Part shown: one piece after another, positions 7,081-14,419 of the stretch
How positions within the stretch are numbered: the stretch's first letter is position 1
Layout of the letters: every line of letters starts with the position of its first letter
Assembly: GCA_947484175.1 (NCBI GenBank)
Contig: CANKOI010000036.1
Location: 1-39,524 of the forward strand
From: Deltaproteobacteria bacterium
GTDB taxonomy: Bacteria; Myxococcota_A; UBA796; SXON01
Length of the DNA: 39,524 nucleotides
Reading direction: 5' to 3'
Made by a program: the position numbers and the translations under genes
The notes under the pieces: model-generated
The model's input: the letters and a program-made list of their open reading frames with translations, nothing else
What the model was told of the DNA's origin: nothing
Databases searched by the model: none

Positions 7081-8487
7081 CTACACGATGCGGAAGTGAC
7101 CCGCGAGCACGCAGCGGCGCTCCCGAGTGAAGTTCCGCGCGGTGGTGAGCCCCTCGCCGGTGGGCGAGGCGATGGTGAAGCTGGTGTACCCCTCGCCCTG
7201 AAAGCCGAGCCCCGCGAAGTTCGGGGCGTTCTTCACGAAGATGGACACGTTCGACAGGCGCGCCATGCGGTGCAGGTTGTCGATGTTCTTGCTGTACATG
7301 CTGGCGGTATGCCCGAAGCCGTGCTCGGCCTTCACCGCCATGTCGATGGCCTCGTGCACGTCGCGCGTACGCACCACGCTCATCACCGGCATGAGGAGCT
7401 CGAGCTGCACGAACGGATGGTCGAAGGGTACCTCGCACACGATCAGCCGCGGATCGCCCTTGTAGGGCACATCGATCTGCTTGAGGTACTCCGCCGCATT
7501 CTTACCCACCCACTTGGTGACCGTGTGGTCGCGCTCGGCGTTGAGGATGAGTTTTTCGAGCCGAGTGATCTGGTGGTTTCGCAGGACGACCGCGCCGTGC
7601 CCCGCCATCGACTCCACCAGCTTGTCGGCCACCTTGTCGACCACAAAGGTCTCTTTCTCGTCGCAGCAGATGATGTTGTTGTCGAAACTGGCGCCGGCGA
7701 TGATGCCCCGGGCGGCCTGATCGATGTCCGCGAACTCGTCGACGACGACGGGCGGGTTGCCAGGGCCGCCCGCGATGCACTTCTTGTTGGCCGCGAGCGC
7801 CGCTTTCACCACGGCCGGCCCTCCGGTGACCACGTTCAGTCGAATGCCTTTGAACCGCAACAGCTCGTTAGCCGACTCAATCGTGGGCGTTTCGATCACC
7901 GTCATGATGTTGTCGGGCCCACCGACCTCCATCGAGGCGCGGTTGATCACGTCGATCACGTAGGCGCTCACGCCCTTGGCGCCCGGGTGGGTGTTGAACA
8001 CCACCGTGTTGCCGCCCGACACCATCCCGATGCCGTTGCAGAGGATTGTCTCGGTAGGATTGGTGCTGGGGGTGATCGCGGCGATCACGCCGTAGGGAGC
8101 ACGCTCGATGAGGGTGAGGCCGTCGTCGCCGGTGTAGGCGATCGGCTCGAGAATCTCCGGCCCCGGCGTTTTGTAGATGACGAGCAGGTTCTTCTTGATC
8201 TTGTCTTCGACCCGCCCGAGCCCCGTTTCTTCGACGGCGAACTGGGCGAGCGAACGGACATCCTCGGCCGTGCGCTTCCGGACGTTCGCGATGATCTCGC
8301 GGCGTTTTTCAAGCGGCAGAGCCACCAGCAGTCGGTGCGAGTCGGTCGCGGCGGCAACGGCATCACTGACCGTCTTGAACACACCGTGCCCGCGCTTGGG
8401 AGCCTCGGTACGAGCCGGCGCGGCGGTTCCGGCCCGAATGCGGTCGAGGACTTGCCCGACGATGGATTCGAGCTGGTCGCGCTCCAT
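7081..8487 (-). CDS. CoA-acylating aldehyde dehydrogenase of the microcompartment (PduP/EutE type)
   Basis: A 468-residue aldehyde dehydrogenase of the PduP/EutE class, which oxidises an aldehyde to acyl-CoA with NAD inside a metabolosome. The probable catalytic Cys lies in DNNIICCDEKETF; cofactor-site motifs include ITPSTNPTETI and GGPGNPPVVV. The first 19 residues (ERDQLESIVGQVLDRIRAG) form an amphipathic helix joined to the core by an Ala/Pro/Lys linker, the usual design of an encapsulation peptide. It is the only enzyme in the BMC operon: no PduL phosphotransacylase, alcohol dehydrogenase or signature lyase is present. Its TAG stop is followed in frame by the BMC-T sequence. The substrate is not known. 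Confidence 0.92.
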   Translation of the reverse strand: MERDQLESIVGQVLDRIRAGTAAPARTEAPKRGHGVFKTVSDAVAAATDSHRLLVALPLEKRREIIANVRKRTAEDVRSLAQFAVEETGLGRVEDKIKKNLLVIYKTPGPEILEPIAYTGDDGLTLIERAPYGVIAAITPSTNPTETILCNGIGMVSGGNTVVFNTHPGAKGVSAYVIDVINRASMEVGGPDNIMTVIETPTIESANELLRFKGIRLNVVTGGPAVVKAALAANKKCIAGGPGNPPVVVDEFADIDQAARGIIAGASFDNNIICCDEKETFVVDKVADKLVESMAGHGAVVLRNHQITRLEKLILNAERDHTVTKWVGKNAAEYLKQIDVPYKGDPRLIVCEVPFDHPFVQLELLMPVMSVVRTRDVHEAIDMAVKAEHGFGHTASMYSKNIDNLHRMARLSNVSIFVKNAPNFAGLGFQGEGYTSFTIASPTGEGLTTARNFTRERRCVLAGHFRIV

Positions 8488-8499
8488 GCCCTACTGCCC

Positions 8500-8799
8500 C
8501 TAGCCCGAGGTGGACTTGTCGAAGATCACGGTGGACCCGGCATCGACGGTGTCAACGATGGCCATGATCACGGCATCAACCGGCCGGCCGTCGGTCGCCT
8601 TGGTCTGCCGGGCCGAGGAGCCGGATGCGTAGAGCACCACCTCCCCGACGCCTGCACCCATCGCATCCACCGCAACGACGAACGAGTCCTTTCCGCTCAT
8701 GTCGAGCGAGAGGTCCTGCACGAGGTAGAGCGTGAGCCCCTCGAGCTTTTCGTCCTTGCGGGTGCTGACGACGGTTCCGACGACCTTGCCGAGCTTCAT
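8500..8799 (-). CDS. BMC-P pentameric shell vertex protein (EutN/CcmL family), copy 1
   Basis: A 99-residue EutN/CcmL-family protein with the opening [20 protein letters not shown], the pore-side stretch [13 protein letters not shown] and the C-terminal strand [10 protein letters not shown]. It sits between the BMC-H gene (6 bp upstream) and the aldehyde dehydrogenase (12 bp downstream). From memory, it resembles the Haliangium ochraceum BMC-P encoded beside its BMC-H gene (Hoch_5814), which suggests this copy is the main vertex protein of the shell. Confidence 0.93.
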   Translation of the reverse strand: MKLGKVVGTVVSTRKDEKLEGLTLYLVQDLSLDMSGKDSFVVAVDAMGAGVGEVVLYASGSSARQTKATDGRPVDAVIMAIVDTVDAGSTVIFDKSTSG

Positions 8800-8805
8800 C
8801 CGAGC

Positions 8806-9096
8806 TTACTTCTTCTCGCCCTGACGGCCGAGCGGAAGCACCTGGTCGATGTTCTCGTGCGGACGCGGAATCACGTGTACGCTCACGAGCTCGCCGACCC
8901 GCTGGGCCTGCCGAGCGCCGGCCTCCGTGGCTGCCTTGACCGCCGCCACATCGCCGCGAACAATCGCGGTGACGTAGCCACCGCCGATCTTTTCGAAGCC
9001 GACCAGCTCCACGCGGGCCGCCTTCACCATCGCGTCTGCCGCTTCGACCATGGCGGTGAAGCCCTTGGTCTCGATCATTCCGAGCGCGTCTGCCAT
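8806..9096 (-). CDS. BMC-H hexameric shell protein
   Basis: A 96-residue single BMC-domain protein that forms the hexagonal tiles of the shell. The sequence is canonical: [40 protein letters not shown] (the pore loop is KIGGG) and [12 protein letters not shown]. It is very close to what I remember of Haliangium ochraceum Hoch_5815, the BMC-H of a well-studied synthetic shell. It is the only BMC-H in the operon and should be the main facet protein. An AGGAG ribosome site stands before the ATG at 9096, consistent with high expression. Confidence 0.96.
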   Translation of the reverse strand: MADALGMIETKGFTAMVEAADAMVKAARVELVGFEKIGGGYVTAIVRGDVAAVKAATEAGARQAQRVGELVSVHVIPRPHENIDQVLPLGRQGEKK

Positions 9097-9132
9097 CTTG
9101 AACTCCTAGTGCCGTGAATTGAGGAAGAGGAT

Positions 9133-9750
9133 CTACTTCTTGGATTGGAACGCTTCGATCGCTGCGATGGCCGCGGCCGCGGCGCTGTCGATCTCGGCTT
9201 CGGTGCCCGCCATCCACAGCCGCCCGAAGGCGCCGTAGGGCTGGAGGTTGATGAGGTTTACGTTTGCAGCCTTCTCGGCCTCGTTTGCCGCGAGCACGAT
9301 CCACGCAGCCGGCTCGGTTTCAAGAATAAAGAGGCTCTGCCCCGGGATGAGCATCATGCCCTGCCGGTTCCGGTTGATCAGTTGGGCTTGGTAGGGCTCC
9401 ACAGCGCGGATGATCTGGTTGCTCGTGACCTTCGGCGACACGTACTGGTCTTCGCGAAGGTTGAGGAAGCGCAGGACCGCATCACCAGCGGAGCGAACTT
9501 CGCCTTTGTTGTCGTGGTGCAGTTCGAGCAGCCCAAACGCCCTCTCCACCACCTGCACCGCCGGAATCGCGGCGGTGGCCTTCAGCGCCACGTCGGTGAC
9601 GCGGTTGATGATCATGCCGGGCGCGGTTTCGATCCAGATGCTGGCCTGCCCGGAGAGCGGCAAAAAGCCCTTCGCCGTGGTGCCGGTGAACGCGGCCAGC
9701 TGCGGCTGGAGGCTGTCGAGGAATACGTAGCTGCGGAGCGTGACTGACAC
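9133..9750 (-). CDS. BMC-T shell protein, permuted gated-pore type (CsoS1D/Hoch_5816-like)
   Basis: A 205-residue tandem BMC protein of the circularly permuted type, which forms trimers that can stack face to face with a gated central pore. The opening [16 protein letters not shown], the middle [13 protein letters not shown] and the second-domain pieces [16 protein letters not shown] and [15 protein letters not shown] closely match the Haliangium ochraceum BMC-T Hoch_5816 as I remember it. The start is the GTG at 9750, preceded by AGGAG at five-base spacing; the frame extends ten codons upstream without a ribosome site. It is the first gene of the BMC operon, just downstream of a promoter near 9780-9806. 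Confidence 0.93.
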   Translation of the reverse strand: MSVTLRSYVFLDSLQPQLAAFTGTTAKGFLPLSGQASIWIETAPGMIINRVTDVALKATAAIPAVQVVERAFGLLELHHDNKGEVRSAGDAVLRFLNLREDQYVSPKVTSNQIIRAVEPYQAQLINRNRQGMMLIPGQSLFILETEPAAWIVLAANEAEKAANVNLINLQPYGAFGRLWMAGTEAEIDSAAAAAIAAIEAFQSKK

Positions 9751-9777
9751 GCAGACTCCTGTGCCGGGGGCGCGGTG

Positions 9778-9806
9778 CATGTAGCGAGGCCTGCTGGCAA
9801 AGTCAA
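9778..9806 (-). promoter_or_regulatory. Probable sigma-70 promoter of the BMC operon
   Basis: On the minus strand TTGACT (9801-9806) is followed after exactly 17 bases by TACATG (9778-9783). The -35 box matches five of six consensus bases; the -10 box is weaker, matching three. The predicted start of transcription is near 9771, about 20 bases before the GTG of the first BMC gene. On the plus strand an overlapping TGGCAAAGTCAATGC (9795-9809) has the GG-N10-GC spacing of a sigma-54 promoter and could serve the lipoprotein gene at 9867; this is less sure. Confidence 0.5.
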
Positions 9807-9866
9807 TGCGCCGGGAAGGTGACTCCCGCCGACGGCGCGGATAAGCGCAAACGTCAGGATGGTTTC

Positions 9867-10550
9867 ATGCGCTTCTTCGTCTTCGGTACGCTTTTTCTTT
9901 CCGGTTGCCCCGACCCCACCTCACCGGCCGACGGGACGAATGAAGGCGCGGGCGAAGCGCCCGGTGGTCCGGGCGGTGCGCCTGGAGGCCCGGGTGGAGG
10001 GGGCCAGCAGCCGCCGCCGCTGGGGATGGCGAAGTTCGAGGTTGCGCCTGGAGAAGGCGTGAAGTTGTCGGGAACCATCACGTACGCGGGCACGAAGACC
10101 GGCGCGGTGCACGTGGACTTCCTGCGGGCGCCCGAGAACGGCAGCTACCCCCAGCTCCTTCACTCCATCAGCATCGCGGCTGTTGGGCCGTGGGAGGTTG
10201 AAGCCCCAAAGGGCACCGGCAAGGTGGGGATCGTGGCGTACGTCGACCTCGCGGGCGACGGCCCCAACGATGGCGACCCCGCGGCACGCGTGGCCGGGCT
10301 TGTTGACGTGGCCAACGACGCCATCGCGGGCCTCGACGTGACCCTCCTCGACACGCCCGATCTCGGCGAGTTCACCCCCGGTAAGGGCGATCAGGGGCCC
10401 CCCGCCGGGGCTCCCCCTCCGGGCGCAGGGGCAGCAGCCCCTGCTGGCGCACTCCCCGCGGGCGAAGCGGTGGCACCTGCCGCCGGGGCCCCCGCTGCGG
10501 GCGCACCCGCTGCGGGCGAGCCGCCCCCGGCAGGCGCGGCGCCGCAGTAG
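9867..10550 (+). CDS. Lipoprotein with low-complexity Pro/Gly/Ala ends
   Basis: A 227-residue predicted lipoprotein. The N-terminus MRFFVFGTLFLSGC ends in a lipobox (LSGC, Cys14). After a Gly/Pro-rich linker comes one folded domain at about residues 50-165, containing GVKLSGTITYAG and VDLAGDGPNDGD, which suggests a beta-sandwich. The C-terminal 60 residues are Ala/Pro/Gly repeats of the AAGAPAAG type. No family was recognised. The ATG at 9867 is chosen because it gives the signal sequence. The next gene begins 3 bp after its stop, so the two are probably cotranscribed. Confidence 0.65.
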   Translation: MRFFVFGTLFLSGCPDPTSPADGTNEGAGEAPGGPGGAPGGPGGGGQQPPPLGMAKFEVAPGEGVKLSGTITYAGTKTGAVHVDFLRAPENGSYPQLLHSISIAAVGPWEVEAPKGTGKVGIVAYVDLAGDGPNDGDPAARVAGLVDVANDAIAGLDVTLLDTPDLGEFTPGKGDQGPPAGAPPPGAGAAAPAGALPAGEAVAPAAGAPAAGAPAAGEPPPAGAAPQ

Positions 10551-10553
10551 GCA

Positions 10554-12119
10554 GTGTCGGGCCTCGCAGGCCTTTTCGGCGGCGCGACGGCCGCCACGCT
10601 GCGCGGCCTTGCGCGCCCCCTCGACGCTCGCGGGCCCGGCGCCCGTTGGGAGGGTGTGCACGCCGGCGCGGGCTTCGCGGTGGTGCGGTCGGGTTCCGCG
10701 GAAGATGGCCCCGCCGTGGCGGTCGTGCATGGGCGGCTGGTAGCCGTGTCGGGGCACGCGCTGAATCGGCTCGCCCTCGCGCGCGAGTTCAGTCTCCCTG
10801 ACGAGGCGGGTGTGGCCGACGTTTACGGCGAAATTGTGAATTTCGTGGGCCCCGAACGGGGAGCAGCCCGCCTCGCGGGCTGTCTGTCCTTCGCCTGTTG
10901 GGACCCCGAGGCACGCTACGCCTTCTTGCAGCGAGACGCCTCGGGGCTCCGCGGGCTGGAGGTGGCGGGCAGCCCACACGGGTTCGCCTTCGCCACCGAG
11001 GGGCGGGCGCTCGCGCTCGCGGGCTACGCCGGCGAGCGCGACCTCTCCGCCGTAGCGGAGGCCGTGCGGTGTGGCTCTCCGGCGTCCGGCGCGTCGTACT
11101 GGCGCGGCGTCGAGCGCATCCCGGCGGGGGGCACCTGGGCGCGCATGGGCGGGGCGGATCCGGTTCGCTCCGCGCCCTCTGCGGTTGCCGCCCACCCTTC
11201 CGGCGCGGCCGGCAACACCGAACGGTGGCTGCGAAGTGTGAGGTACGGCCTCGAGCTCGCCGCTGTGGGGCGGGTGCGCGCCGCGGGACCCACCGCCATC
11301 GCGCTCTCCGACGGGCTCGCCAGCGCCGCGCTGCTCGGGTGCCGCGCGCCCGGGGCCGCGCCCGAGCTGGCGCTCGTGCTCGACGACGGAAGCGCGCCCG
11401 CGGCCGAGGCGCGCGCCTCGGCCGCGGGGCTCCGCGTGCGCCGCGTGGCGGTCAGCGGCGGGGCGTTCGCCGAGCTGCTCGACGAGCTGCCCGCCTCGTT
11501 CACGATGTTGCACCCAGAGGCGTGGCTGTGGGCCGCGTTGGCGCGCGCAGCATGGGTGGAAGGCGCCACGGGGATGCTGGCGGGCTGTGGGGCTTCGCTG
11601 GGGTTCGATCCCCCGCCGACCGGGCTACGGGCGGGGGCGCTGGCGGTTCTGGGCCGTCCGTTACACGAGTCCGCCCCTCCGCCGGGTGCGCCGCTGCCCA
11701 ACGACGCTCCGTCGGGTCCGCTCGATGCATTCTCGGTCGTCACCGAAGTGCACCTCGCCGCCTTCGACGCAGGCGCCGCCGCGTTCGGGGTCACCCCCAT
11801 CGCGCCGTTCGCCGACGCGGCGGTGCTTCGGGTGGCGAGGCAGGTACCCGTGGGGGTACATCACGGCGGCGGGCGGCGCGCGTTGCTGGCTGCTGTGGTG
11901 GCGGCGGGAGGGGTCGAGGCCAAGGCGGGAGCCCCACGTTTTCCCGTGCTGCCCCTCGCCGAGTGGGTGGAACACCTTGATCTCGACGGGCTTCCGGTGG
12001 CCCTCCGCGACCAGCTTGACTCTGAGCACGTTCGTGCGGTGGTGGCCCGTGCGCGGGGCGGGGACCCAGCCTACCTTCGGCGGGCGTTCGCATACGGAAT
12101 CCTCGCCCGGGTGGGCTGA
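10554..12119 (+). CDS. Asparagine-synthetase-like protein with degenerate active sites
   Basis: A 521-residue protein with the two-domain plan of class II-amidotransferase asparagine synthetases. The first residues SGLAGLFGG copy the CGIAGIF start, but the catalytic Cys is Ser. FVGPERGAARLAGCLSFACWD and FLQRDASGLRGLEV match the glutaminase domain (normally GxFAxxxxD and RDxxGxxPL). The PP-loop SGGxDSS of the synthetase domain reads SDGLASA (about residue 251), and FADAAVLRVARQVP matches the normal P-F-L-D region. Both the glutamine-cleaving and the ATP-binding sites look lost, so it is probably not an active asparagine synthetase. The start is the GTG at 10554. Confidence 0.7.
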   Translation: MSGLAGLFGGATAATLRGLARPLDARGPGARWEGVHAGAGFAVVRSGSAEDGPAVAVVHGRLVAVSGHALNRLALAREFSLPDEAGVADVYGEIVNFVGPERGAARLAGCLSFACWDPEARYAFLQRDASGLRGLEVAGSPHGFAFATEGRALALAGYAGERDLSAVAEAVRCGSPASGASYWRGVERIPAGGTWARMGGADPVRSAPSAVAAHPSGAAGNTERWLRSVRYGLELAAVGRVRAAGPTAIALSDGLASAALLGCRAPGAAPELALVLDDGSAPAAEARASAAGLRVRRVAVSGGAFAELLDELPASFTMLHPEAWLWAALARAAWVEGATGMLAGCGASLGFDPPPTGLRAGALAVLGRPLHESAPPPGAPLPNDAPSGPLDAFSVVTEVHLAAFDAGAAAFGVTPIAPFADAAVLRVARQVPVGVHHGGGRRALLAAVVAAGGVEAKAGAPRFPVLPLAEWVEHLDLDGLPVALRDQLDSEHVRAVVARARGGDPAYLRRAFAYGILARVG

Positions 12120-12125
12120 TGCTGC

Positions 12126-12141
12126 CGCGGTTCAGACCGCG
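12126..12141. terminator. Possible hairpin at the convergent end of two operons
   Basis: CGCGGT and ACCGCG form a six-base stem with a TCAG loop, spanning the stop codon of fliK and lying just after the stop of the asparagine-synthetase-like gene. There is no T-run, so this is a weak terminator candidate for either direction. Confidence 0.25.
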
Positions 12142-13373
12142 ACGTCCAAGCCCCGCCGTGGGTGCGTCGTCGCCGGAGCCGTCGCGCGGACGTTCGCCTT
12201 TCGCGGGGCGCGGGGCGCCGGCAATGGCGGAGCGTCTTCTCTGCGCGCCGCCCCCTCTCCGCTTGGGTGGCCGAACCCGCTGCCGTTCGCCTGATGGGTG
12301 GCGGTGACCGCCGTTCGGTTGCCGTCGCCGCGCTCGTGGGGCTGAAATTGGAGTTGGGTGAGGGAGATGCCGTCGCGGGCGAGCCGCTCACGCAGTTCCC
12401 CCGCACCCTGGCGCACGGCGTCGTGCAGGTTGGCGTCGCCGCGGAGCACAAGAGTGAGGTCGGTGCCTTGGCGGATCACGTCCACCTCCCAGCGGCCGAG
12501 CGCATCGTCGAGGTGCACCGTGATGCCGCCCTCGATGCCGACCTGAGCGTCGAGCGTCATCGCGGCGGCGACGACGCGGTCGGCAACGGCGGTGAGCAGC
12601 GCGCCTACCTCCTCCTCGGGCACCGAGCCCGCAGCGACCGCGAACTGGGGCGTGGCCGCCGGTGTGGCGTTTAGTGATGCAGCGCCGCTCTCCGACACGA
12701 AGGCGTTCGGCTCACCGGAGCTGTCGTTTTCGGAGCTGCCCCTTTCTGAGCTACCCCGATCGGCGTTGCCGCTTTCGGAACTTCCGTGTTCTGAGATTTG
12801 CTGCTCACGTGAATCTACGGCTGCACGCTCTCCGGCGGAGGTTCGCTCCCCAGCAGCTTCGGCCTCCACGGGGCGGCCTGCGGAGTCTGCGGGAGCCGGA
12901 GGCAGCTCGAAGGCCTTGGCCGCGCTCGGAGCGGCTTCTGGTGGAAGCTGCGTGACCATCCGTGCAGCCACCTCAGAAGCAGTGAGCCTGGTGACCGCCA
13001 CTCGGACGTCGAGTTGATCGAAGGACTCTCCCAAGCCGTCGAGCACGAGGGCACCCAGTGAGGCCGGAGGTGTCTTGGGCGCCAGACTTGGCATCCAATC
13101 GAGACGCTCGGGCCGTGAGGCATCGAAGAGAGCCAGCCCGTTGATAGGGGCGGTGGTCCCGTCTGCAGGGGGCGCTTCGTCGGGTTCGATCTCCTTCTCC
13201 GTTGCTGGGCGGCTCGTTTCCCCCTTCGGCTTCGGCCCCGTGGGAACACTCCGTACTGCGGGATCGGAGGCCCCGAGCACCGCGTGAAAATCTACGCCAG
13301 CGGCCTCCGCTCGTTTCCCGCCCCGGGACTCAACGGATGGGGCGCGAGAGGCGAGGGGTGCGGTGAGGATCAT
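12132..13373 (-). CDS. fliK: Flagellar hook-length control protein FliK
   Basis: A 413-residue protein, last in the flagellar operon. The N-terminal two thirds are low in complexity and probably unfolded, as expected for the FliK ruler. They include a Ser/Glu/Gly run near residues 195-220 (SERGSSENDSS and similar). The C-terminal FliK domain, about residues 285-355, contains GGITVHLDDALGRWEVDVI and LREGLARD-like sequence (LRERLARDGISLTQLQF); this part normally switches export specificity by contacting FlhB. Its ATG overlaps the stop of the MotE-like gene (ATGA). Identity rests on the domain layout plus the operon, since FliK is poorly conserved. Confidence 0.8.
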   Translation of the reverse strand: MILTAPLASRAPSVESRGGKRAEAAGVDFHAVLGASDPAVRSVPTGPKPKGETSRPATEKEIEPDEAPPADGTTAPINGLALFDASRPERLDWMPSLAPKTPPASLGALVLDGLGESFDQLDVRVAVTRLTASEVAARMVTQLPPEAAPSAAKAFELPPAPADSAGRPVEAEAAGERTSAGERAAVDSREQQISEHGSSESGNADRGSSERGSSENDSSGEPNAFVSESGAASLNATPAATPQFAVAAGSVPEEEVGALLTAVADRVVAAAMTLDAQVGIEGGITVHLDDALGRWEVDVIRQGTDLTLVLRGDANLHDAVRQGAGELRERLARDGISLTQLQFQPHERGDGNRTAVTATHQANGSGFGHPSGEGAARREDAPPLPAPRAPRKANVRATAPATTHPRRGLDVAV

Positions 13374-13963
13374 GGTGACGCCAAGGTGATGGGCGCAGTC
13401 ATTCGTTCGGCGAGGCGGGCCGCCTTCGCGGGCGGTAGCGCGGTGAGCAGGCGCCCGGCTTTCGTGCGGTTCATGCGGTCGAGCACTTCCACGGCGAGGG
13501 CTTCGTCGAGAGCCGTGAACATCCCCGCGGCGCTCGTGGGACGGTTCGCTTCAACCATCTTCACCAAGCCGGCCAGCCGCTCAGCACGATCGGCGTCGGC
13601 CTCGGTGAGCAGGGCCTTCAATTCGGCACGCGTCTTCTCGATCTCGGCGAGACGCGCTGTGAGCCGTGCCTCGACCGTCACCAGCTCCGCGCGCTGCGCA
13701 TCCGCGGCGTGCTCCCGGCCCTCCACCGTTCGTTCTCGACGGCGGAGGTCCTCGGAGAGCTGGTGGGCGCCCTGCTGCTCCAGCGTGCAGTAGGCCTCGA
13801 TGGCGACGACATCGGGTTTTGGCGCGACGGGGGAGCTCGCGAGCGCGACTGTGGCGCTCCCAAGGGCGAGCAGGCTCACGCCTGCCAAGACGGCGAGCAA
13901 ACGGCGCGGAGGGGTCACGGGCTCTGGTTCGGCCCACGGGTCGTCAACTTGAGGAGGCATCAT
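13370..13963 (-). CDS. MotE/FlbB-like flagellar protein with MgtE-N-like domain
   Basis: A 197-residue protein with an N-terminal membrane anchor (about residues 21-44), a long coiled coil rich in Glu, Arg and Ala (about 70-140), and a C-terminal MgtE-N-like module: TSAAGMFTALDEALAVEVLDRM followed by AGRLLTALPPAKAARLAERM. This layout is that of MotE (chaperone of MotC in rhizobia) and FlbB, periplasmic proteins that help assemble stators or the motor collar. Its start overlaps the FliJ stop and its stop overlaps the FliK start, both as ATGA. A role in motor or stator assembly is inferred from family and position. Confidence 0.75.
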   Translation of the reverse strand: MMPPQVDDPWAEPEPVTPPRRLLAVLAGVSLLALGSATVALASSPVAPKPDVVAIEAYCTLEQQGAHQLSEDLRRRERTVEGREHAADAQRAELVTVEARLTARLAEIEKTRAELKALLTEADADRAERLAGLVKMVEANRPTSAAGMFTALDEALAVEVLDRMNRTKAGRLLTALPPAKAARLAERMTAPITLASP

Positions 13964-14379
13964 GCCGACCGCTCCTTACGCCTTCCAAGTTCGTCCATGC
14001 GTTCCTGATCCCGGCGTGCTTCCTCGCGCTCTTCCTCGGCTGCTCGCCGTTCCATGAACTTCTCCAACGCCAGTTCGTCGCGCACGCGGCCGTGGTGCTG
14101 GGCGCGCTTCAGGTCCACTTCGCGCTCGCGCTGCTGTAACCTAGCGATCTCTCGACGTTCCTGCACTTCCTGGCGCGCGCGGAACTCGTGGTAGCTGCTG
14201 AGCGCGAGGGTGTCAGCAGCCTCGAGCGCGGCGCGCGCGGCCACGGTTGCTGCTCGCAGGTCGGCAAGCCGCTTCGCTTGGGCTTCGCGTTCGTCTTCGG
14301 CACGACGCAGGGCCGTGTGGGACTCTTCGCGCGCTGCATGGCGCAGCCGCAGCAGAGTTGGCAAGGCGCTTTGGGACAT
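13960..14379 (-). CDS. fliJ: Flagellar export chaperone FliJ
   Basis: A 139-residue protein that is almost wholly coiled coil, full of Arg, Glu, Ala and Gln, as expected for FliJ. FliJ is the stalk-like part of the flagellar export ATPase that links FliI to the FlhA gate. The pattern LxRLRHAAREESHTALRRAE at the start fits FliJ. The usual place after fliI is kept, but an SPFH-protein gene is inserted between them. The ATG at 14379 is preferred over a TTG one codon upstream. It overlaps the next gene by ATGA. Confidence 0.75.
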   Translation of the reverse strand: MSQSALPTLLRLRHAAREESHTALRRAEDEREAQAKRLADLRAATVAARAALEAADTLALSSYHEFRARQEVQERREIARLQQREREVDLKRAQHHGRVRDELALEKFMERRAAEEEREEARRDQERMDELGRRKERSA

Positions 14380-14419
14380 CAAGGAGGATTCGGTCGCCGC
14401 GAGCTCAGCTTGAGCGGAG

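Noticed and set aside
6556-9117. An 853-codon plus-strand frame across the BMC operon
   Set aside because: It runs antisense to seven well-supported BMC genes and its product is a His/Asp/Val-rich mirror of them, typical of third-position GC bias.
10554-12119. Active asparagine synthetase (asnB)
   Set aside because: Neither the catalytic N-terminal Cys nor the SGGxDS loop is present.
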